A stretch of 5,400 bases of DNA from contig CALMTJ010000303.1 of assembly GCA_937872715.1 (NCBI GenBank), forward strand, positions 1-5,400, written 5' to 3'. The stretch's first letter is position 1, and each line of letters opens with the position of its first letter. Below, in pieces: positions 1-5,199 of the stretch. Origin of the DNA: an uncultured Methylobacteriaceae bacterium. Its GTDB lineage: Bacteria > Pseudomonadota > Alphaproteobacteria > Rhizobiales > Beijerinckiaceae. The notes below the pieces were generated by a model. That model worked only from the letters and a program-made list of their open reading frames with translations. It ran no database searches and was not told where the DNA came from. The position numbers and the translations under genes were made by a program.

Positions 1-192
1 CCCGCCCTCGCCGAGGCGGCTCCGGACGAGCTCGCCCAGGCCCGCCGCTATGCCGAGCGGCGCCGGCTCGGGCCGTGGCGGCGTCGGCCGGACCCCGCCT
101 CCCGCGAGCGCGACCTCGCGGCCCTGTGCAGGGCGGGGTTCGCGTACAGGGTCGCGAAGGCGGCGCTGGACGGCCGCGAGAGCACGGAATGA
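1..192 (+). CDS. recX: RecX regulatory protein, C-terminal part (5' end outside window)
   Basis: The frame is open from base 1 to a TGA at 190-192 and gives the last 63 residues of a protein. The segment has two features of a RecX C-terminal repeat: an Arg-rich stretch reading ARRYAERRRLGPW, then RERDLAALCRAGFAYRVAKAAL, a helical pattern typical of alphaproteobacterial RecX. RecX is a small cytoplasmic protein of three-helix repeats that binds RecA filaments and limits RecA activity in recombination and the SOS response. Only the last repeat is visible, so the name rests on this pattern alone. The stop overlaps the ATG of the next gene by ATGA, which suggests cotranscription and translational coupling. 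An unrelated helical protein is possible but less likely. Confidence 0.72.
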   Translation, partial: PALAEAAPDELAQARRYAERRRLGPWRRRPDPASRERDLAALCRAGFAYRVAKAALDGRESTE

Positions 193-455
193 GCCGCTAC
201 GACGCCCTTCGCGACCATCTGGCCGCGCAGGACGCGCCGACGGTGACGCTCACGCTGTCCCAGCTCGACGCGGTCGTTAAGCTTCCCGCCGCCGCGCGCC
301 GCTACGCCTTCTGGTGGGCCAACGAGGACCTGAAGACGACCCTGCACGTGCAGAGCCGCGCCTGGCAGGAGGCGGGCTACCTGGCCGAGCCGAACCTGCG
401 CGGAAAGCGGGTCACCTTCCGGCGGATCGGGGCGGAACCACCTTCCTCATCCTGA
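189..455 (+). CDS. small DUF7662-like protein
   Basis: This is an 88-residue ORF. I chose the ATG at 189 because it overlaps the recX stop (ATGA) and because the recognisable sequence begins there with SRYDALRDHLAAQ. The layout matches small proteins of the DUF7662 type. An N-terminal YDALRDHL motif is followed by a hydrophobic helix with LTLSQLDAVV (residues 21-30). Next come LPAAARRYAFWWAN (32-45), an AWQEAGY segment (58-64) and a terminal strand RVTFRR (74-79). The function is unknown. No signal peptide or membrane segment is visible. The last residues (EPPSSS) and the TGA are encoded partly by a dispersed palindromic repeat, so the C-terminus was probably altered when the repeat landed there. 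The family assignment is from memory of the motif pattern. Confidence 0.75.
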   Translation: MSRYDALRDHLAAQDAPTVTLTLSQLDAVVKLPAAARRYAFWWANEDLKTTLHVQSRAWQEAGYLAEPNLRGKRVTFRRIGAEPPSSS

Positions 456-490
456 GGTGCCGATCGAAGATCGGCCTCGAAGGACGCACC
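445..490. repeat. REP-like dispersed palindromic repeat (Methylobacterium type)
   Basis: Nested inverted repeats are visible. CCTCA (445-449) pairs with TGAGG (453-457). GGTGC (456-460) pairs with GCACC (486-490). A central stem of GCCGATC (459-465) and GATCGGC (469-475) has a 3-base loop. CCTCGAAGG (475-483) forms a further short palindrome. I recognise the arrangement CCTCATCCTGAGGTGC, variable hairpin, CCTCGAAGGACGCACC as a short repeat scattered through Methylobacterium and related Rhizobiales genomes. Only one copy is in the window, so its repetitive nature is known from memory rather than shown here. It covers the end and stop codon of the preceding gene and lies between convergent genes, where it could also form an RNA hairpin. 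Confidence 0.65.
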
Positions 491-502
491 ACGCATCGCG
501 CG

Positions 503-523
503 CGTCGCAGCTCGGCTGCGGCG
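503..523. other. GC-rich hairpin between convergent genes
   Basis: CGTCGCAGC (503-511) pairs with GCTGCGGCG (515-523) around a TCG loop, giving nine pairs with one T-G wobble. It sits in the 104-base gap between the DUF7662-like gene and the 3' end of ureC. It could slow or terminate transcription from either side, or be part of the neighbouring repeat. No T-tract follows it on either strand, so it is not a standard intrinsic terminator. The only T run nearby, just after the ureC stop on the minus strand, comes before the hairpin rather than after it. Confidence 0.4.
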
Positions 524-559
524 AGTGCCACAGCAGAAGGAGGTGAGAGGCGGAAAAAT

Positions 560-2287
560 TCAGAACAGGAAGTAGCGCTGCGCCATCGGCAGGATCTCGG
601 CGGGCTCGCAGACGAGGAGCTCGCCGTCCGCCCGCACGTCGTAGGTCTCGGGGTCGACCTCGATGACGGGCGTTGCGTCGTTGTTGATCATGCTGGCCTT
701 GCCGATCCCGCCCCGCACGTTCTCGACCGCGACGAGCCGCTTGGCGCAGCCGAGCCTATGGGCGAGCCCGTCCTCGATCGCGGCTCGCGACACGAAAGTG
801 AGCGACGTCTGCGTCCGGGCACGCCCATAGGCGCCGAACATCGGCCGGTAATGCACCGGCTGCGGCGTCGGGATGGAGGCGTTCGGGTCGCCCATCGGGG
901 CCGCCGCGATGGCGCCGCCCTTTATCACGCAATCGGGCTTCACGCCGAAGAAGGCCGGCGACCAGACCACGAGATCGGCGAGCTTGCCTGTCTCGACCGA
1001 TCCGACATGCCGGGACACGCCGTGCGCGATCGCCGGGTTGATCGTGTATTTCGCGACGTAGCGGCGGGCCCGCAGGTTGTCGTTGCCGGGCGCCTCCCCG
1101 GGCAGCGGGCCGCGCTGGCGCTTCATCTTGTCGGCCGTCTGCCAGGTGCGGATCACGACCTCGCCGACCCGTCCCATCGCCTGCGAATCGGAGGACATCA
1201 TCGAGAGCGCGCCGAGGTCGTGCAGGATGTCCTCGGCCGCGATCGTCTCCTTGCGGATGCGGCTCTCCGCGAAAGCGAGGTCCTCCGGGATCGCCGGCGA
1301 CAGGTGATGGCAGACCATCAGCATGTCGAGATGCTCGTCGATGGTGTTGCGGGTGTAGGGCCGGGTCGGGTTCGTGGACGAGGGCAGCACGTTCGGCAGG
1401 CCCGCGACCTTGATGATGTCCGGCGCGTGGCCGCCGCCCGCGCCTTCCGTGTGGAAGGCATGGATGGTGCGGCCCCGGAACGCCGCGATCGTGTCCTCGA
1501 CGAAACCGGATTCGTTCAGCGTGTCCGTATGGATCATCACCTGGACGTCGAGCCGGTCGGCAACGCCGAGGCAGCAATCGATGGCGGCGGGCGTCGTGCC
1601 CCAATCCTCGTGCAGCTTCAGCGCGCAGGCGCCCGCCCGCACCATCTCCTCGATCGCGGCCGGCCGGGAGGCGTTGCCCTTGCCGGCGAAGCCGAGATTC
1701 ATCGGGAACTCCTCCGCCGCCTCGATCATGCGGGCGAGGTGCCAGGGTCCTGGCGTGCAGGTGGTCGCGAAGGTGCCGTGCGCCGGCCCCGTGCCGCCGC
1801 CCAGCATGGAGGTGATGCCCGACATCAGCGCCTCCTCGATCTGCTGCGGGCAGATGAAGTGGATGTGGCTGTCGAAGCCGCCGGCCGTCACGATCTTGCC
1901 TTCGGCCGCGATCACCTCCGTGCCCGGCCCGACGATGATGTCGACGCCCGGCTGGATGTCGGGATTGCCGGCCTTGCCGATCGCCGCGATGCGGCCGGAG
2001 GACAGCCCGATATCGGCCTTCACGATCCCCCAATGGTCGAGGATCACCGCGTTCGTGATCACCGTGTCGACAGCGCCGTCGGCGTTCGTGACCTGCGACT
2101 GCCCCATCCCGTCCCGGATGACCTTGCCGCCGCCGAACTTCACCTCCTCGCCATAGGTCGTGTGGTCGCGCTCCACCTCGATGACGAGCGCCGTGTCGGC
2201 GAGCCGGATGCGGTCGCCCACCGTCGGCCCGAACATGTCCGCATAGGCGGCGCGCGGCAGCGAGGCGGGGGGGCGGGTGTTGGTCAT
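560..2287 (-). CDS. ureC: urease subunit alpha (catalytic)
   Basis: This 575-residue protein is the catalytic subunit of urease, which hydrolyses urea to ammonia and carbamate in the cytoplasm. The length is normal for the family (about 570). The nickel ligands are all present: His141 and His143 in FDSHIHF, the Lys that is carbamylated (Lys224) with His226 in LKLHEDWG, His253 in VMIHTDT, His279 in HAFHTEG, and Asp367 in SSDSQAMGR. The mobile-flap residues Cys326 and His327 (MVCHHLSP) are also present, so the enzyme should be active. Numbering is offset by seven from the Klebsiella enzyme. The protein ends in the usual RYFLF. The ATG at 2287 fits the family N-terminus (AYADMFGPTVGDRIRLADT). 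It has a poor Shine-Dalgarno sequence but overlaps the stop of a small upstream ORF by ATGA, which suggests coupled translation. No ureE, ureF or ureG follows it. Confidence 0.99.
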   Translation of the reverse strand: MTNTRPPASLPRAAYADMFGPTVGDRIRLADTALVIEVERDHTTYGEEVKFGGGKVIRDGMGQSQVTNADGAVDTVITNAVILDHWGIVKADIGLSSGRIAAIGKAGNPDIQPGVDIIVGPGTEVIAAEGKIVTAGGFDSHIHFICPQQIEEALMSGITSMLGGGTGPAHGTFATTCTPGPWHLARMIEAAEEFPMNLGFAGKGNASRPAAIEEMVRAGACALKLHEDWGTTPAAIDCCLGVADRLDVQVMIHTDTLNESGFVEDTIAAFRGRTIHAFHTEGAGGGHAPDIIKVAGLPNVLPSSTNPTRPYTRNTIDEHLDMLMVCHHLSPAIPEDLAFAESRIRKETIAAEDILHDLGALSMMSSDSQAMGRVGEVVIRTWQTADKMKRQRGPLPGEAPGNDNLRARRYVAKYTINPAIAHGVSRHVGSVETGKLADLVVWSPAFFGVKPDCVIKGGAIAAAPMGDPNASIPTPQPVHYRPMFGAYGRARTQTSLTFVSRAAIEDGLAHRLGCAKRLVAVENVRGGIGKASMINNDATPVIEVDPETYDVRADGELLVCEPAEILPMAQRYFLF

Positions 2288-2433
2288 CGTCCGGGGCCCG
2301 ATCGAGGGCTGGCAAGTCCAGGTGCCAGCATGCGTGAGGTGAACGCCGCCCAGGATCGGTCGTCCAGCGGAACGGCCCCGGCCGGGCCAGCAGCGCTTGC
2401 GGCCAGGATACAGAGCGCTAGACGACGACGCAT
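2284..2433 (-). CDS. small hypothetical protein with a signal peptide, overlapping ureC
   Basis: This 49-residue ORF starts at ATG 2433, preceded by AGGAAAG about six bases upstream, a plausible ribosome binding site. Residues 1-20 look like a signal peptide: three Arg, a hydrophobic Leu/Ala core, and an AGA end before VPLDD. The mature part would be only about 29 residues. Its TGA overlaps the ureC start as ATGA, so it may serve mainly to deliver ribosomes to ureC. I do not recognise the product. The segment LDDRSWAAFTSRMLAP loosely recalls the N-terminus of secreted glycoside hydrolase family 8 proteins, so it could be the stump of a truncated secreted-protein gene. That is speculation. A longer start at 2499 would lie inside the toxin gene and is less likely. 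Confidence 0.42.
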   Translation of the reverse strand: MRRRLALCILAASAAGPAGAVPLDDRSWAAFTSRMLAPGLASPRSGPGR

Positions 2434-2449
2434 GAGCTTCTTTCCTGGT

Positions 2450-2848
2450 TCACGACGGCAGCAACTCGAAGTGGTCGCCGCGTGCCGCTTCCTTGTCAAA
2501 GGTCAGCGTCGTCCTGCAACCGTGCGAGCTATTAATAGGCGCGATCAGCGTGTCAGGGATGTCGTCGCCGCGTTCCCGCGAGCGGTGGACGGCCTCGCGG
2601 ATCGCGTCGCGCTCCGGACGATACACGCCTGGATGGCGGGTCAGCCTTTCAAGAGCCATCGCGATCCAGTGGCGGTCGAACTTGCACGTCCGATCCAATG
2701 TCCAGACGAGCTCGACCGCGACGATGAGGTTCACGACCGCCTTCTCGCCGGGGGCGAGTCCATCGACAAAGGCGACTGCCGCGTCGTGCTGCCTTCGATC
2801 ATCCTCGGCGAACAGTCTAACCAGGATGTTCGTGTCGAGACCGATCGT
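2450..2848 (-). CDS. PIN-domain (VapC-type) toxin, intact body but start codon reads ACG
   Basis: The PIN frame is open from just after a TGA at 2849-2851 to a TGA at 2450-2452. It gives 132 residues if the first codon (ACG, 2848-2846) is counted. The sequence begins ?IGLDTNILVRLFAEDD and continues through AVELVWTLDR, DDIPDTLIAPIN and TTLTFDKEAAR to the end. These carry the four PIN acidic residues Asp5, Glu46, Asp99 and Asp118. VapC proteins are Mg-dependent RNases that cut tRNA or rRNA and stop growth unless bound by their antitoxin. No ATG, GTG or TTG lies between the upstream stop and the LDTN motif. The first GTG (2734) would remove about 38 residues, including Asp5. The toxin is therefore probably not made, or made weakly from ACG. 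Codons such as AGA, ATT and AAT differ from the urease genes. Confidence 0.8.
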   Translation of the reverse strand, partial: TIGLDTNILVRLFAEDDRRQHDAAVAFVDGLAPGEKAVVNLIVAVELVWTLDRTCKFDRHWIAMALERLTRHPGVYRPERDAIREAVHRSRERGDDIPDTLIAPINSSHGCRTTLTFDKEAARGDHFELLPS

Positions 2849-3159
2849 TCAGCGGCCGACCGCGACGCCTCACTCCGCCGATCCTCGTCGCGCTGACGCC
2901 GAAGGCGATCCTCCTCCTCGCACATGTGCTCGGCGATGCCGTCATCCATCTCTCGAATAGAGAGTGACGGACGCCGCATGTCGATCAGGAAGCCGCCGAA
3001 GTCGCTCGTCGTTTGCGTGAGCGCATGAAAATGCACCTGGCCGTCGACGGTCAGGAAGAACTCGGCGCGAGTGCCCTCCTCGATGCGGAGCCGGTCGCAA
3101 AGCTCCCCCGGGAGCTCGATTGGCCGGTTCGGACCTACTCTGGTCTCGAATGTCGGCAT
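2731..3159 (-). CDS. AbrB/MazE-type antitoxin, stop codon lost and read through
   Basis: The start at ATG 3159 follows a near-perfect AGGAGGT five bases upstream. Residues 1 to about 48 (MPTFETRVGPNRPIELPGEL, then a LRIEEGTRAEFFLTVDGQVHF segment) form a swapped-hairpin AbrB/SpoVT DNA-binding domain. Residues 49-104 are a charged region, including SIREMDDGIAEHM, of the kind that wraps the PIN toxin. Antitoxins of this type neutralise the adjacent toxin and repress their own promoter. The expected end is at residue 104, where a TGA at 2847-2845 would overlap a toxin ATG. Here that codon is CGA, so the frame runs 38 more residues, giving 142 in total, over the toxin sequence to the TGA at 2731. 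The tail is Ser/Arg-rich, matches no domain I know, and is an out-of-frame reading of the toxin. The ancestral gene would be 2845-3159. Confidence 0.82.
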   Translation of the reverse strand: MPTFETRVGPNRPIELPGELCDRLRIEEGTRAEFFLTVDGQVHFHALTQTTSDFGGFLIDMRRPSLSIREMDDGIAEHMCEEEDRLRRQRDEDRRSEASRSAAERSVSTRTSWLDCSPRMIEGSTTRQSPLSMDSPPARRRS

Positions 3160-3172
3160 CGCTACCTCCTGT
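3153..3172 (-). promoter_or_regulatory. strong ribosome binding site of the antitoxin
   Basis: On the minus strand AGGAGGT precedes ATG 3159 with a five-base gap. It is the best Shine-Dalgarno match in the cluster and fixes the antitoxin start at this ATG rather than at the upstream in-frame codon at 3192. High antitoxin translation relative to the toxin is usual in such pairs. Confidence 0.7.
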
Positions 3173-3195
3173 AGCACCGGCGAAACTGCCACGAG

Positions 3196-3224
3196 GTGAT
3201 GAGCCTAGCATCTAGGGGTGTCAA
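3196..3224 (-). promoter_or_regulatory. putative antitoxin promoter with palindromic operator
   Basis: On the minus strand a perfect -35 hexamer, TTGACA (3224-3219), overlaps the stop codon of the GFA-like gene. A perfect inverted repeat, CCTAG-ATG-CTAGG (3216-3204), lies directly downstream in the -35/-10 spacer, where a repressor would block RNA polymerase. The -10 position, 16-17 bases on, reads TCATCA or CATCAC, which is weak. Location and symmetry fit autoregulation by the AbrB-type antitoxin. The sequence shows the hexamer and palindrome; the regulatory role is inferred. Confidence 0.5.
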
Positions 3225-3580
3225 AAACTCCGCCCGTCCAACTGCTTGGGATGCAGCGACGCAGGATCGACGCCGTCGAGGCAGCGTACGTTCACCGCGA
3301 TCAACTCCCGGCCGTCCTTCGGCGAGGTGCCGCGCGCGAAGCTCTCGATCCCGCAGATCGAGCAGAACAGATGGTGGAGCGTCTTCTTGTTGAACTGATA
3401 ATCCGTCAGGCGGTCCTCGCCGGAGGTCAGATTGAAGGTCGAGCTCGACGCGAAGGTCAGGATCCACCCGAGCTTATGGCAGCGCGAGCAGTTGCAGGTC
3501 ACCGTCGAGTCGAGGTCCGCATCGACCTCGTAGCGGACCGCGCCGCACTGACATCCGCCCCGGTAATGAGCACTCGCCAT
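3221..3580 (-). CDS. GFA-family (Mss4-like) zinc-binding protein
   Basis: This 119-residue protein of the GFA family (PF04828) has a compact beta fold around zinc. Cysteines sit in the expected groups: Cys10 and Cys12 in GGCQCGAVRY, Cys29, Cys31 and Cys34 in CNCSRC, and Cys73 and Cys76 in FCSICG, followed by SFARGT and VNVRCLDGVD. The family is named after a supposed glutathione-dependent formaldehyde-activating enzyme, but most members have no proven reaction. I would not assign one here, although formaldehyde handling is suggestive if the host is a methylotroph. I chose ATG 3580, which shares one base with the ureAB stop (TGATG); a GTG at 3583 is the alternative. The overlap implies coupled translation with ureAB. 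The stop lies inside the -35 box of the antitoxin promoter. Confidence 0.92.
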   Translation of the reverse strand: MASAHYRGGCQCGAVRYEVDADLDSTVTCNCSRCHKLGWILTFASSSTFNLTSGEDRLTDYQFNKKTLHHLFCSICGIESFARGTSPKDGRELIAVNVRCLDGVDPASLHPKQLDGRSF

Positions 3581-4200
3581 CACAGCACCCCCATCACGTC
3601 CTGCCGGAACCCGTACACCTCCCGCCGTCCGCGATAGGGCACGAGCACCACCTCGCGGGTCGAGCCGGGCTCGAAGCGGACGGCCGTGCCGGGCGCGATG
3701 TCGAGGCGCATGCCGCGGGCCTTGTCGCGGTCGAAGCTCAGGGCCGGGTTCGTCTCGTGGAAATGGTAATGCGAGCCGACCTGGATCGGCCGGTCGCCGG
3801 TATTGGCGACGCTGAGCGTGACGCGCTCCAGCCCCTCGTTGAACACGATATCGCCCGCCGGCGTGGTCACCGCGCCCGGCACGTCGTCAGAATCTGCGCC
3901 CCGGATCGGGTGGTGGACGGTCACGAGCTTGGTCCCGTCCGGAAAGGTCGCCTCCACCTGGATGTCGTGGATCATGGCCGGGATGCCGGGCATCACCTGG
4001 TCGGCCGTGAGGACGTGGGCGCCGGCCTCCATGAGCTCCGCGACCGTGCGGCCGTCGCGGGCGCCTTCGACCACGGCGTCCGTGATCAGCGCGATCGCCT
4101 CCGGGTGGTTCAGCTTCACGCCGCGGGCGAGGCGCGCGCGAGCGACGATCGCCGCCATGGCGACGAGCAGCTTGTCCTTCTCACGCGGGGTCAGGTTCAT
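3580..4200 (-). CDS. ureAB: urease subunits gamma and beta, fused
   Basis: This single 206-residue protein joins the two small urease subunits. Residues 1 to about 100 are the gamma subunit (MNLTPREKDKLL at the start, NHPEAIALI at 31-39, VMPGIPAMI at 69-77, and HHPI at the end). Residues from about 107 are the beta subunit (PGAV, then VGSHYHFHETNPAL at 141-154, and YGFRQDVMGVL at the C-terminus). The total equals two normal subunits with almost no linker. Such fusions are known in several alphaproteobacteria, in Streptomyces and, in this order, in Helicobacter UreA. The product binds UreC to form the urease core. An AAGG sits about seven bases before the ATG, and the ureD stop is ten bases upstream. 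The stop overlaps the next gene. Confidence 0.98.
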   Translation of the reverse strand: MNLTPREKDKLLVAMAAIVARARLARGVKLNHPEAIALITDAVVEGARDGRTVAELMEAGAHVLTADQVMPGIPAMIHDIQVEATFPDGTKLVTVHHPIRGADSDDVPGAVTTPAGDIVFNEGLERVTLSVANTGDRPIQVGSHYHFHETNPALSFDRDKARGMRLDIAPGTAVRFEPGSTREVVLVPYRGRREVYGFRQDVMGVL

Positions 4201-4210
4201 CGGCCGGCCT

Positions 4211-5095
4211 TCAGAGGTGCCACACGCGCGGCAGCGGGCGGCCGCGGAACCGATTCATGAAACGTGCCGCGTCGCGGCGCAACGTGCCGATATCGGGCGC
4301 GAGCCAACGGACAGCCAGCATCCCGTCCCAGGCCGAGGCGCCGCATTCCGAGCCGGAGCCGTCCAGGCCGGCGCGGGCCTCCTCCAGCCGGGCCTCGCTC
4401 TCCGGCGCCACGTAGAGCAGCGTCGCCAGCGCGCGCGCGCCGGCCGCCATCGCCGGGCGGGCGAGCAGGTCGGCGACGGGGCCGTCCAGCCGCAGCGTCT
4501 CGGCGAGGACGAGGCGGCCGCCGCGCCGGATTCGCCACCTGTCGGTGAACAGGCCGGTCCGCACCGTCTCGCCCGAGGCCGCGCGGCCGAACACGACCGC
4601 CTCGAACAGGAGCGCCGCCGCATCGGCGTCGACCTCGACCTCGAGGCTGCGCCGGAGCCGCGCCCGGTCGAACAGGATGGTCTCCTGCGGGAGCCACTCG
4701 GCCGTGCCGCCGCTCCGCACGGAGATGCGGGTCGCGATGGCCGCCGTGGCGGCACCGTCCGACTTGTAGATCTTCTCGGCCGCCGTCGTGGCGGCGACGA
4801 GGTGGGCGCCCGCGGCGACCTCTAGCTCCACGTCGAAACGGTCCCCGGCCGCGATCCCGCCGGCCGTGTTGATCAGCACGGCCTCGACCGGCGCCTCCCG
4901 CGTGCGCGGCAGCCGTATGCGGGCCGACCCCGATTCCGCCAGGCGGACGACCCCGCTCCGCTCGCCGAAATGGGCGACGGACAAGGCCACCCGGCCGACG
5001 GCCCTCTGACGCTGCGTCGTGATCTCGGCCGGAAGGTCCATGGATGGCGGGGTGTTGCGGGCGGACGTGGCACGGAGCCGGAGGCCGGCATCCAT
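4211..5095 (-). CDS. ureD: urease accessory protein UreD
   Basis: UreD binds the urease apoprotein and, with UreF and UreG, helps load nickel and carbamylate the active-site lysine. From ATG 5095 the protein has 294 residues. Family signatures are QRQRAVGRVALS (about 28-39), NTAGGIAAGD (76-85), TTAAEKIYKS (103-112) and WLPQETILFD (134-143), with PLPRVWHL at the end. The start is uncertain. ATG 5095 has only a weak AGCGGGG upstream. ATG 5041 would give 276 residues, nearest the usual length, but has no ribosome site. TTG 5170 would give 319 residues and has a strong AAGGAGG five bases upstream, but would leave only 29 bases to the divergent gene. I prefer 5095 because it leaves room for promoters. 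The gene is first in the cluster and ends ten bases before ureAB. Confidence 0.95.
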   Translation of the reverse strand: MDAGLRLRATSARNTPPSMDLPAEITTQRQRAVGRVALSVAHFGERSGVVRLAESGSARIRLPRTREAPVEAVLINTAGGIAAGDRFDVELEVAAGAHLVAATTAAEKIYKSDGAATAAIATRISVRSGGTAEWLPQETILFDRARLRRSLEVEVDADAAALLFEAVVFGRAASGETVRTGLFTDRWRIRRGGRLVLAETLRLDGPVADLLARPAMAAGARALATLLYVAPESEARLEEARAGLDGSGSECGASAWDGMLAVRWLAPDIGTLRRDAARFMNRFRGRPLPRVWHL

Positions 5096-5199
5096 GGCCC
5101 CGCTCACATCAGACCGGGAGCCCCTACACAAGCGGCCGGGCTGTCCCCACATCTTTCGTCGGCCGTCCAATCCGGCCTCCTTGCAGAGGGGACCACACC
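5096..5199. promoter_or_regulatory. divergent intergenic region between ureD and the DUF2076 gene
   Basis: These 104 bases separate two divergent gene starts, so both promoters should lie here or in the adjacent coding ends. I see no convincing -35/-10 pair on either strand and no sigma-54 GG-N10-GC element, so nitrogen control by NtrC/RpoN is not visible. On the minus strand AAGGAGG (5182-5176) stands five bases before a TTG that opens an N-terminal extension of ureD. On the + strand AGAGGGG precedes the GTG at 5200. The region is called regulatory from its position alone. Confidence 0.4.

Noticed and set aside
503..523. Hairpin as an intrinsic terminator for ureC.
   Set aside because: No T-tract follows the stem on either strand; it is listed only as a hairpin.
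2731..2844. The C-terminal 38 residues of the read-through antitoxin as a functional domain.
   Set aside because: It is simply the toxin gene read in another frame, with biased composition and no recognisable fold.
314..2896. An 860-codon open frame on the + strand, antisense to ureC and the toxin gene.
   Set aside because: It is a shadow of high-GC coding sequence on the other strand. The translation is Arg/Asp/His-rich with no domain, and ureC in the opposite strand is unmistakable.
3803..4825. A 340-codon open frame on the + strand across ureAB and ureD.
   Set aside because: It is antisense to two certain urease genes and has the low-complexity Ala/Arg/Pro composition of a GC shadow.
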